Of a stretch of DNA of 64,000 nucleotides, positions 20,984 to 31,848 are shown piece after piece (within the stretch, counting starts at the first letter, position 1; every line of letters begins with the position of its first letter). The position numbers and the translations under genes were made by a program. Origin of the DNA: Furcasterigmium furcatum (lineage: Eukaryota > Ascomycota > Sordariomycetes > Glomerellales > Plectosphaerellaceae); assembly GCA_001599815.1 (NCBI GenBank), contig BCIA01000003.1, positions 124,001-188,000 on the forward strand, read 5' to 3'. The notes below the pieces were generated by a model. It worked only from the letters and a program-made list of their open reading frames with translations, ran no database searches and was not told the origin of the DNA.

Positions 20984-21451
20984 CACCGAGCTGTGAACTC
21001 TCTTTCCCTTCGGCAAGATAGAGACCGGCTTGGTGGCTTCATGCTCGGTATTCGGGGCAATGTATCAGAATTCGCCATAATGCTTCCCGAGAGTTTACTT
21101 CCGAAGAGTTTACGTTTCGGATGATGGGCTCATCAAGGCGCGCAGAGCTCCGGGTGGCCCGAGGTTACCGCGAGCTCCGCACCACCATTTGCTTCCGGGG
21201 ATTCTGCGATCACCCCCTGGCACAACCCCCGATCCCCACCATCTTCGTCATGGGATCACCACTTCTCAGCTCCCACCGAAGCTCGGCATGATGGGGAGGG
21301 TTCAACAGGCGGAGGGCCGTCTCAGCGTCGCCCGAGAATGAGCCGGAAGAGCCGAAGCTCAGACACTTGCGTATATCACATCGATTGTCTCGGCAAAGCT
21401 TTGACAGAGCACATCCGTCAATCGTGTGCGCCCTCGACCAACTCGCATATC
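20984..21451. other. Intergenic region before the GH78-like gene
   Basis: These 468 bp lie between the third regulator and the GH78-like gene. An upstream ATG at 21338 is in frame with the next gene, and may be part of its leader or an N-terminal extension. Nothing else is seen. Confidence 0.4.
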
Positions 21452-23100
21452 ATGCTCGTTCCTGCCTTCGAAGCCCCTACCACGGCGGACAGATCTGCCT
21501 TCGAGTCCCTTGCCGATGCCCTTCACCCAAAGTTGCACCGCTGGACTCGACGTCCGCAGCGACTGGTGACCTTCACCCCAAGCCCTGACACGTATTTCGG
21601 TGTGCGACCTATAGTGAGCGACCATGCGATCTCCGACCTCCCCTCCCTGGTTTGGGGCAAGACTCGGAGTTCATCCTTGACTTCGGCATCCACTTGGTCG
21701 GCTTCCTGTCGTTCCGCCTGTCAAGTGTCGGCAAGAACATGGACGCGCCCTGCCGACTCCGCCTTACCTTCGGAGAATCACCTCTCGACGTAACAATGTC
21801 GATGGACGGCGTGAAGTCCTGGCTCAGCACAGCCTGGCTCCCCGACGAGGTCATCAACATCGATGTCTGCCCCGAGGACGTGCAGATCAGGCGGCGGCAT
21901 GCCTTCCGCTTCCTCCGCGTCCAGGTTATCGACACCTCCTGCAACTTCAAGGTCGCATTCTCCGACGTCGCATGCGAGTGCATCAGCGCCGTCGGCCAAG
22001 ACCACGAGGTCGATGTCGTCTCCTTTGACGACAAGCTCCTCCAGGACATCGACCGCGTCAGCATATTCACCCTCAGAGACTGCATGCAGACCGTCTTCGA
22101 GGACGGCCCGCGGAGGGACCGGAGGATCTGGATCGGGGACCTCCGCCTCCAGGCTCTGGCGAACTACAGCACGCTGAAAGACTTCAACCTCGTCAAGAGG
22201 TGCATGCTGCAGTTCGCCGCCGTCGCCCATGCCGACGGATCTCTGCCAGCCTGTCTCTTCGAGAAGCCGACTCTGGCCGCCTCGGCGGACTACCTCGCGG
22301 AATACGACGCCCTGTTCTCCAGCGTCGTGTGTGATTACGTCGCTGCATCGGGAGACCTGGAGACAGGCCGGCTTCTGTGGCCTACAGTGCTCCAGTGCGT
22401 CAAGCGCCCTTTGAAGAACCTCAACCCCAAAACCTCCCTCGTCGAGCCCGGGCGCACATCAGACCAGAAATTCCTGGACTGGAACACCGAGGTTGACACC
22501 ACTGCCGGGTCCCACGGCGTGCTGCTCTTCTGCCTCAAGGCCATCGCCAAGCTCGGCAAACTCCTGGGCCTCGAGTCGCCCTACCAAGAAACGGCCGTGA
22601 AGATGCAGGAGGCCGCCAAGGTCTTCATCGTCGATGGCCTCTTCGTCTCAGGCCCGGAGTCGCAGATCAGCTACGCCTCCGCGTCCTGGCTCGTCCTCGC
22701 CTCCGCGTTCCCCGCCGACACCGCTCGCGAGGCCCTGCTGAAAACCCTGGCACACCCTTCGGCCATCAAACCCCTGACCCCGTACCTGTGGCACCACGTC
22801 TGCGAGGCCCTCGTGATGGTCGAGTGCTTTGAGGAGTGCCTCGAGATCATGCGGTCTTACTGGGGCGGCATGGTCAAGGCCGGCGCCGACACTTTCTGGG
22901 AATGCTACGACCCGGCCGATGCGAAGGCGAGCCCCTACGGCGACGTTAGGAACAACAGCTTCTGTCACGCGTGGAGCTGCACGCCCACTCGGCTGCTGAG
23001 GAATGAGCTGCTGGACAAGGTGAATGGCAAGGTCGTCGGGAAGATCACCATGGGCGAGCTGGACAACCAGTGGATCAAGCAGTCAACCGCCCAAGTGTAG
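21452..23100 (+). CDS. GH78-related six-hairpin glycosidase, frame disrupted or with a weak intron
   Basis: The N-terminal part in one frame (LADALHPKLHRWTRRPQRLV) and the main part in another (DSEFILDFGIHLVGFLSF onward to 23100) clearly belong to one fungal rhamnosidase-like protein of about 530-550 residues. The frame changes around 21656-21663. Two explanations are possible. A one-base loss (mutation or sequencing error) is supported because, as I recall relatives, the first frame stays conserved up to WGK and the second resumes at DSEF. Alternatively, a 62-nt intron at 21600-21661 (weak GTGTGC donor, AAG acceptor, no clear branch point) restores the frame. The catalytic region VFEDGPRRDRRIWIGD near 22091-22138 and TFWECYDP near 22894 are intact. 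The GH78 general-acid position is Asp rather than Glu. No signal peptide is seen. An in-frame ATG at 21338 is an alternative start. Confidence 0.75.
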
Positions 23101-23163
23101 AAAATAGAGCACACGCTCAGTGGACAGAATATATTCATCTCACATTAATACAGAAGGTGCGCA

Positions 23164-26100
23164 TCATTCATCCCGGCTAGCGGGGCCCTGGTATGCGGTA
23201 TGCTCGCTCTCCGATCCCATCCTCTCGTAGATCTCCCACTCAATGCGGTCATGCACGACGACTTTCTCCGCGAACAAAGGGGCCAGCGCTTCCAGGGTCC
23301 AGCCGTATCTGACCAGTTCTTCATCCCCGTAGGCAGTGCGACGACCCGAGCCCAAGAAGTAGTCGAGTTCCAGCTTCATTCGCTCAGGGGCGAGCTCGGT
23401 CTCCAGCATCCTCCTCTGCACGACCGCCCGCTGGGGGCTGATCACCTCATGCCACGGCTCGAGACGCTGGTACACGGCCCTCGCGAGCCCGATGGAAGGG
23501 CTCCATGCCCGTCGTTGGAATTCGAGCAGTCCAAAGGCATGCAGCGCCGCCAATGACAGCGTGATGGCTTCCGACTCTGGGTCCTCGGCGAAGTTGCCGG
23601 TTCCTGCAGTGGTGGCAGCATCATCTCCATCGGCGTCGGTGAATTCCTCGATGATGGAATCCAACAGCTGCTGGAACTCTTCGGTGTTGAGGTCTGGCGA
23701 CTCGTCGAACACAACCCTGACAAAACTGTGTTCGTCTGACGACTCTTCTTTTGTCTCCCCGCATCTCGAGCAGAGCGTGTACGAGCATAATCGGCAAATG
23801 TGCATCGCATCATCCAAGTCTTCGTCGCAGCGGTCGCAGAGGCGGAGGCAAGCCACGCTCCTCACGACTTGGCCATCTTTCTCGCGTATTTTCTCGAACA
23901 CCGATACTCGTTTCATGATTGAGATGGCCTTATCATCATGATTGCCCCCCAGCTGGTTCAGGAAGAGCGCGAGATCGTCCAGCGTGTCTAGATCCCGGGA
24001 ACTGCGTCTGACCGGCGCTAACGCCAATGCGTATTCTCGAATGAGTCGCCTGATGGAGGGGGTGACCTCCGGTGGTGGGAATTTGTGTACCCCATCGCGG
24101 GCGACATCGATAGGCGAACGTCCAAAACGATCTCTCGTGGTCATCATGCTGGCGAAGTGGTCCCGGCCTGTCTCCTGGAGGATTTCCTTGCTGGCCCAGA
24201 AGATTTTGGTTAAGACTTCCTTGGCCCGCGGTCGTGTTGCATCCAAGGACAGAACGTTCTGGTTCAACCAGTCGCTATCGGCGATGTGGTTGCGGATGTC
24301 GGGCCTTTCCAGAAGCAATTCCACAACTGCTGGTTCTCGGAAATGAACAGCAACCCGCAACCCAGTTCGACTCTCAGAGCCATCGTATGAGAACTGACAC
24401 CGAAGGGGATCCCCGCCATTCTCGAGGAGGTATCGCACGGCGGGGACGGTTCCCATCCTACAGGCCTCGCCCAGCATCGTATACCTGCAACCTCCTATCG
24501 CCTCATTGGGTCCCACGCCGTGGCGGATGAGAAGTCGAACTAGCAGCATGGAAATATCAGTGTCCCTTTCGAGCGCTAAGCGAGCGCAGCTGCTCCCTTC
24601 TCCATCCACAACTCTGGGATCTGCTCCTCGTTCCAGCAGATACTGGGCGGTGGCAACGGTGCCCCCCTGAAACGCCCTCAGGAGGGGCGTCACACCGTGC
24701 TGATTTCTGTGGTCGAGGAGCTGAGGGCTCGCCTCGTACAATACCTTGGCGACCTCAAGCATGCCCCTGCTGCAAGCTCGCCCAAACGCAGTATCGCCAT
24801 ACCAGAAAGACAGAGCGTCGGCACGAGCGCCCGACTCAAGTAGGTATTTCACGGTCTGCAGGTGGCCCCCAAATGCCGCCCATTGTAAAGGCGTATGACT
24901 CATTAGCCCCTGCTCGTGTTGCATGTCCAGGTAGCTCGGGTCCAGCTTGATGAGGAGCTTGCAAACGTCCAGGAACCCGTTACCGGCGGCATGGTGCATT
25001 GGACTCTGTCTGTCCGTCTTTTCAAACATCTCATGATGGTCTGCCCCGTGATCGAGAAGAAGGCTGACAAAGTTGAAAGCGGTGGCCCCATCCCGAAGGT
25101 TGAAGAAAGCATGTCGTTGTCGTGCTGTCTTGTAGTCCACGCTCGGCGGGGTGTCGTTTTGGAGTAGCATCCGCGCCACCGAGAGATTTCGTTTCACGGC
25201 GGCTCGAGCAAGCAGACTTTGCTGCCCATAGGCTTCTTCTGTTGTAGGATCTGCCCCATGATCCAGAAGAATCCTGACAAGGTCCTCGCGTTGGGAAGTA
25301 ACCGCCATCGCTAGCGCAGTTCTGTCGCGCAGCAATGGTTCCTTGTCTAACCCGTTGACCGGTGCGCCATACTGGAGGAGCAACAGGGCAAATGAAGGAG
25401 AGCAAAAACTAACAGCCCGGGCGAGTGGCAACCTTGACTGCATCCCAGGTACATACCCAGGATTGGCTCCGGCTGAGAGCAGCAAGTGAGCAGCCATGTA
25501 ATCCTGACAAGTGATGGCGCAATTGAGAGCTGATTCAGACGGAAAAGGCACCGGGGGGGTTGACAGAAGATCGAGTTGAATATCGGGTCGTTGGAGAAGG
25601 TCCGGGAGAAGATGTGACTGACGTGTAGCAATGACCTGGTGGATCGGCGCGAGTCCCGTGTGGTCACGCTGGTTGATGTCCTTTGATCGGCGGACAAGGA
25701 GGCGGAAGATGTCGACATTCCGTTGCTCGAGGGCATCCGAGATTGGGGTTCTGCCATTGCCGAATCTTGCGTCAACGTCAACCTCGGCATCGATGAGCCT
25801 CTCTATCATATCAAGTTGGTTTCCTGACACAGCAGCCTCGAGGACTGTCTCACCCCGAAGGCAGGAGATATTTACGTCTGCGCCATGCTGGAGGAGCATG
25901 TCGACAAGCTCAGGCCTTCCAGTTCGACAGGCCTCATGAAGACAAGATATTCCGTCCACTGTCGGAATATTTGGGTCGGCTCCTCTTTCCAGAAGCATGG
26001 TTGCAAGCTCGACAAAAGTCTCAGCGTCGTCTTCTGTATTGTCCAATCTGTGCATGACACAGGCGTCATGGTACCGCCTGCAAGCAAGATAGAGAGCCGT

Positions 26101-29100
26101 TTCTCCCATTTCCGGCGCCCTATGGTTGATGTCAATGCCCAGATTGATGAAAAACGCGAGAGCGGACTTGGCCGTGGTAACGACACTGATGTGGAGTGGT
26201 GTTCTTCCCAGAGTACCAATGATTTTGCTGGAGATGTCTGGTCTTTGACGGAATCGCCGTGAGAGAGACCAGGATGGAACTCTTTCGGACAGAGACAGCG
26301 CCCAGTCGGTGATGCTTCTGCGCAAACAAGTATGCTCTGCATTGCCCCCCAAATGGCTCCAGGAACTAGGAAGAAAGCGTCGAATGAGGTTGACTTGATC
26401 GGTAGAAATCAGGGCGAAAAATGGGTGCGGCGCCTCAGAATCGACGTTCTCGCTGTTGCTTAACGCCCATTTCATGTAATTGTGCCATGTTTTGTACTGC
26501 GCGGAGCCTTCGGCAAGGAATACTTGAAGCTTTTGCAATAACCCTGTGCCTGTGATGTTGGCTTGAGCCAAGTGAGCTCGCCAATTTGTCGCGGCGTAAT
26601 TGTACAATGGATACGATTCTTCCATGACGGTCTGTGTCGCTCCAGTGACAGACGTTGTCTCCGCAAGCCAAGGGCGTGTTTGGAAACTTGACCTGGACAG
26701 ATACGTGACGCAGATCTCTGCCATAAACGCATGCAGACCCTCAGAAGGGACGGTGTCGAGACTGTACGCAAGAAATGATGGATGTATCAGTCGCACAGAA
26801 TCTCGAGAAAGATCCAGAAAGCGCGAGCACTGTTGCAAAAGCAGTGGCTTGAGCCGGAGACCATCCAAGCTGACGTCGTCGTGCAGGCAGTGCAAGGCAT
26901 CCGAGAGTTGCTCGAGCGTGAATGTCTCAGGATACGCTCCTGCCACCATGCAGATAGCTTCCAGGCTGTACTTGTGGTTGTCAACGGACTGTACCAGCGG
27001 TAGAAAGTGACGGTCGTAGTGGCGACGGAGGGATTCGGGGCATCCCAATCCAGTCTCTCCAAACCCGAGGCGCTCGCCGACTGTGGAGGTCAGGAGATCG
27101 GCACAGGAAAGTGCAGCAAATGTGAAGAATGTACCGGACTGCTCTTTGATCCAGTCTCTACGTTCTTCCACAAAGCTTGTCCCCATATCGTCTGCCAATC
27201 TGTTTAGATGCGCATCCACGTAGATGCTGATATCTTTGCGCAGATCCTCGTCGCTGGCGACAAGAGCTCCCTTGACTCCAGTGAAGCACGGAGCCGCGGA
27301 TATGACTTCATTGAGATGAGTGGTGAAGAGAAACTTGAATCTCATCCCAACAGGTTCGTCCTGATGGGGCATCGTTCCAGGGGCGCCTCTCTCTGGGCCA
27401 AACTGATCCACCAAAACTGCGACGTGTCGAAGGAGCTTCCGTGTGAACTCCAAGTCGCAGTCTCCAATGCCGTCGACGATGAAGAAGACCGTGTCAGGAT
27501 TCTTGTTCCGTTTGATGTGCAAAAGTACGTCCGCCAGGCTCTCCAAGCTGAGCGGAGGGCTGTCCGGCTGGCGGTCCCAATATTGACTCGGAATCTCACG
27601 AAACCAATCTGACCTGCGACGAATGATGTGGTGAATCATGGACTCAAGAATAGCTGGCCTGGAGCCCTCCATCTCTATACCGCTGTGGAAGAAGGGTACG
27701 ACAAGGTCCATCGGTCGAGCGGCCGCAAGGTGATTGGCAACGGATTTTGCCCAGTGCGTCTTGCCGCAACCCGAGCTTCCGTAGCACAACAAAGCCGTGG
27801 ACCGCGGAGAGTCGAGCCATGTTTTGAAAACCGAGCTGGATCGTATCCATGAGCAAGTCCCCGGAACCGGTAGGATGTTGTTTCCACTGTTGGCTTCCGT
27901 CCAGCCGCGTAGTGAATCCAAGAAGGCGTTGCGAACTTTCACCCCAGCCTCAGCGTCTCTTTTCTTAATCCACTCCTGGAAACGCATACTCGGACCAATG
28001 GTTATTCTTGGTCCTGGCGGGGGCTTGATGTTTCGTCGCTCAATCTCGATCTTGTCTCCATACGGTGGCGGAGGAGACGGGGAGGGCGAGGGCATTGGCG
28101 GCGGCCCGGGTTGGGGCATTGGCATTGGCATTGGCATCGGCATCGGCATCGGCATCGATGATAGCATGGGTGGCTGGAAGGGGCCCAGGGGCAGTATTCC
28201 CTGTCCATTCTGCTTGGCTCTGTTCGCCATGTTGACCAAGAGCATGTGCAGCCGCTGAAAATTGGGCTCCGTGGGTGATGCAAAGCTTGCCAGTCCGGTG
28301 TGAGTGCAATCAAGCTCCAAGCGGAGAGGTTTACCGCTGCGCAGTCGGGCACTGCCCCCAGGGGAAACCGTGATGGGATGCTGGAATCCAGAGTCGTCGG
28401 CATAGAGCGGCGTGGGCAAATTTTCCCAAACGTCCGCGACATCTAGCTTCTGTAGCATGCGGGATCGAAGTTCGGCATTGGTGTGCCTCACCGAGGCGGC
28501 GTAATCTCGCATGTCTGCCAGGCTGACTGGGCTTCCGCCTCTGCTATGGAGAGCTGCGACAGCCTTGACGGACTGGAGAATGGCATCGGAATCGGTGGTA
28601 GCATGGGGCGTTCCGAGGAAGATGATGCCAGACGCGGTGTCCTCAGCCACGCGGTACGGTCTAGCGGAGTACACCTCGACGAACTATGTACCAGAGTGAG
28701 TGAGAAGGATGATTGCGATGCAGAATCTCTCACCTTTTTCATGATGGTACCTCCAAAACCATGAGCAATGAATATTGTAGGACCACCCTATGGCATTCTT
28801 GGTTAGATTGGGGGGAGAGTATGCGACGGGCCAGGAAGGTGTACCCCAGAGCGATCGTAGCAGATTCTGATGAGTTCGAGCAATTCGGAGGCGTGAAGAC
28901 CGATGCTGGCCGAGTTCATGTTGGCAGCGATGTCGGAGTTGTAAGTGTAAGTCAGGACTCTGATGGAGCGCTTCAGGCTGCCGAGGAACTCGGGGTCTGA
29001 GATCCATGTTTTGCCGGACGAGTCGTGATGCCATGTCTTGATCGAGTCCCGTCCGAGACTGTGTACGCAGACGATACTGCATGCTGTTAGATGAGGACTT

Positions 29101-29209
29101 TATCAGGGGCGGGAGTACAGGCGACATCATACTCAAGTTGTCGAGAGTACGAGGCGGGCAGAGCCTCGCCTGGTGGCGGGTAGACGACTTCGAGGCCGAG
29201 GGGGATCAT
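23164..29209 (-). CDS. STAND/NLR-like protein: degenerate alpha/beta-hydrolase, NACHT-type NTPase, ankyrin repeats, ZZ-like finger
   Basis: Four exons are inferred: 29209-29133, 29076-28845, 28787-28734 and 28683-23164, giving 1960 residues. The N-terminus (MIPLGLEVVYPPP, then LDIVCVHSLGRDSIKTW) is the PGAP1/lipase-like effector fold of fungal NLRs. Its elbow motif reads HGFGG (~112-116), lacking the nucleophile Ser of GHSLGG. A Met-Pro repeat lies at ~298-312. The NTPase has Walker A GSSGCGKT (~423) and Walker B VFFIVDGIGD (~519). Ankyrin repeats fill about 945-1640. Near 1733-1763 paired cysteines (CDRC, CRLC, CSRC) suggest a ZZ-type zinc finger. Such proteins are signal-responsive receptors in fungal non-self recognition and programmed cell death. 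The ligand and output of this one are unknown. It lies at the border between the glycoside block and other genes, and its repeat region probably evolves rapidly. Confidence 0.88.
28115..28156 (-). repeat. Hexanucleotide microsatellite coding for Met-Pro repeats
   Basis: Seven tandem copies of GGCAT(T/C) on the plus strand are read on the minus strand as alternating Met-Pro in the linker between the hydrolase-like and NTPase domains of the STAND protein. Copy number may vary in frame. Confidence 0.9.
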
Positions 29210-29981
29210 TTTGATGTCCCGAACGGTGTCGCAGCCCGACCTCTTCAAGCATGGACGGTTCGGGGACGAGGAGCCGATGTCGTCGTGTGGAAGAAGAGCT
29301 CATGTGTCGGAAGACATGGCGGAGATATTCAAAGGCCTCATCGGAGGCTTGCTTATGCTGCCTGCGTTCACCGATGACTGACGGGGCTGAAAGCCGAAGG
29401 GTCGGGTCGTGTGTGAGAGCCATCGGACCAGTCAGGGATGCAGGCAGTGGTGCGTTGGCACTGCAGTAGCCTGCCTGGTAGTGTAGCCCTGCCTAGCCTG
29501 GGGTTCGGTATTTCCAACCAGTGTTGCACCGCGATGCATCGCAGCCTGCGAGAGTCGGAAAGCGGGATCTTCGCAGCGGCATGGATGACTCGATGGCGTC
29601 GGATTGAATGGGCCGACAAGTGAGGCGTTGAATGCCTGCCCAGCTGTTCCAGGTCGGCAGTGATCACGTTGGCAGTGTATTGAGAGAACGGAATGGCACG
29701 AAGGTTGATCTGGATTCATATGAGATCTGCAGGGCTTTGGTGTTGTCAGCCGGAGGGATTTGGGCCCAGGCTGGGGAAGACGGGAACTTGAAGCGTCCCG
29801 GCAGGACCTGGGAGCGAGCTACTCCACTATGGCGGGCGGGCTGGTCGCGCCTGCAGTTGCGATACCCTGGCCCGGGTGATCGGGTACAAGACCCAGGGCA
29901 GGTCCTGCCGCTCTCTCCACCGCCTGTGCCTCCAGTCTGGTTCGATCTTCGCTCCCTCATCCCAGCCTCCCTCCGTCCCAC
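29210..29981. other. Intergenic region between STAND gene and transaldolase gene
   Basis: These 772 bp form the promoter of the STAND gene (minus) and the 3' flank of the transaldolase gene (minus). Several ORFs exist but none shows domain-like composition. No further signal is recognised. Confidence 0.4.
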
Positions 29982-31204
29982 TCACATAAATCGGCGGGCC
30001 AGCTCCTCCATTGCATCCTGCTTGTCACTGAAGATGTTGATGGCCTGGATGAGCTTCTCCTCGTACACTCCCTTCCCGCTGCGAGTGAAAGCGAGCCGCC
30101 ACTCGCTCTCGTCCCTCAGACAGGCCTCGAACCCATCACCGGTCCATTCCTCATCAGGCCCGGCCGCGAAATACACCCCGATCTTGTCCTCCCAGCCCGA
30201 CGCGGTTCGATCAGCGAGACCCTGGAGCAGCGGCGGCGACACGGTGATGTGGTGGATGCCGGCCAGTTGCATGACCTCCTCGACAGACGTCAGGCTCGCC
30301 GCCAGCACCTGCGTCCGACACTTCTTCGTCTCGTAGTACGTCTGCGCCTGGCGCGTGAAGTTGAACGCCTTGTGCGCGTCGACATATCCAGGAACGAAGT
30401 GAACCTTGAGCTCGTTGACGTAGGGCGCGATGTAGGTGCAGTTTGCGTCGGCCGCGAGGGCAGCCTGCTCCATGCAGAAGAGCGTCGTCGCCAGCGTCGC
30501 GATCCCCTTGGCTTCGAGGACCCTGCACGCGGCGATTCCCTCCCACGTCGACGGGATCTTGATGCAGACTCGCTTCGGGTTGAACGCCGGGTCGAGCTTC
30601 TTGAAGATCTCGACGATTCCTGCCTGGTGTCAGCGGCCGCCTCGGACCTCGCATCGCGCACTGAGTCTTACGTTCTCCATTGCGAGCTGTCTTCTCTGTC
30701 GAATACGCCCACTTTGGATTGGTCTGGATGTGAAGGTAGTCCGTCACATGGGGAGCGAATTGAATGGAGAGCCGGACCATCTAGGACAGGTCAGTGGCAT
30801 GTTCTTGCCTCTCTGGGCATCCACTCACCATGATCTCGCCGGCCAGCGTGCCCAGCTCGACGTCTGGATATGCCGCTTGCAGCCAGTCTTTCGCATCTTG
30901 AACCGCCTGGCGGAGCAGTTTGTCGTAGACCAGGTTTCCACTCGGATCGGTCCTCGCCAGCTCGTTGAAGGCAATAGCCTAGCATTCGTCAGCTCCAGGC
31001 ATTTCATCGTGACCACAGAGTTAGCCTTGCCTGGTTCGAGGTGACATCTCTGAAGGGACCGAGATTCTGGGCCGCTGGGACGTGTCAGTTCACGCTTCTG
31101 ATGTTCGGCCATCCAGGGGGGAACCTACCTCGCACATCCAGGGTATCACAGCTGATCTGGCTCGCCGCCTTGAGGCTGGCCAAGAGAGAGTCGGGTTGGG
31201 CCAT
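29982..31204 (-). CDS. Transaldolase
   Basis: Five exons are inferred: 31204-31129, 31074-31031, 30978-30829, 30780-30672 and 30619-29982, giving 338 residues, the usual class size. The enzyme transfers the dihydroxyacetone unit between sugar phosphates in the non-oxidative pentose phosphate pathway, in the cytosol. The Schiff-base Lys is Lys147 in RVCIKIPSTWEG. AAQNLGPFRDVTSNQ, NGERIVEIFKKLDP and TLFCMEQAALAADA are also visible. Intron 2 (30979-31030) begins GCAAGG instead of GT and ends TAG, a GC-AG intron: no GT donor keeps the frame there, and the reading joins as SNQ-AIAFNEL. The C-terminus diverges from the yeast Tal1 type (GIHHITVSPPLLQGLA), so it may be a secondary transaldolase isoform rather than the housekeeping copy. 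Confidence 0.9.
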
Positions 31205-31848
31205 CGCTGGTGCGGGCGCAAACAGGCCCAAATCAGTGAAAAGGATGTTGAGAAGTTTGGACGGATATAAAGTGACAGTCCGAGAGCAGCTCGGCCAATG
31301 TCCTGCTTTTCTCAAAAACAGCAGATGCTCGCAGTAAAAGCAACCTGACCGAGCGGGGAATCCGCCGTCGGGCACCCGTAAGCTCCGTGTAAGCTGGTTC
31401 ACATGAGGCGGCCTGTGGTGGGGAGCGTGGATCATTGAGGTCCAACGTCCAGAGTCTAGACTCCAGGATGGTCAAATCAGGCAAGCCGACGCGCCGGAAG
31501 CAGCTGCAAGCCACCACGATGTTTCACTGGTGATGGGTACTGCGCGAGGAGTGATGCCCGCCCTGCGTTGATACATTCATCCGCATAGGTCTAAGTTGAT
31601 AAATGCACATGTACTCTGAACTTATGAAGCAAAACTGGCCTGAAGATTCTAACAGAATACCTCAACGAACAGTCTCCGAAATGATACGAGTTGCATCAGT
31701 CTATGACCGCCCAATCCTGCATTTCGTACACTCCCCAGGCTCACTACAGGCTGTGATGAGCGTCCCCTCAGTTGGTGTCCTCGGCAACAATGTCGGTGTT
31801 GACACCTGTAGACCATCAGCACGCGTACCTTTCACTTACACGATCACA
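31205..31848. other. Intergenic region, no gene recognised
   Basis: This stretch is the transaldolase promoter on its left side and the 3' flank of the small secreted protein gene on its right. A plus-strand frame at 31603-32055 overlaps that gene antisense and has no family features. Confidence 0.4.

Noticed and set aside
21600..21661. Firm call of an intron here
   Set aside because: The donor is weak, no branch point is visible and conserved residues would be lost. It is kept only as an alternative to a one-base frameshift.
28115..28156. GGCAT repeats considered as a CRISPR-like or regulatory array
   Set aside because: Six-base units without spacers that are translated as Met-Pro repeats inside an exon; a simple microsatellite.
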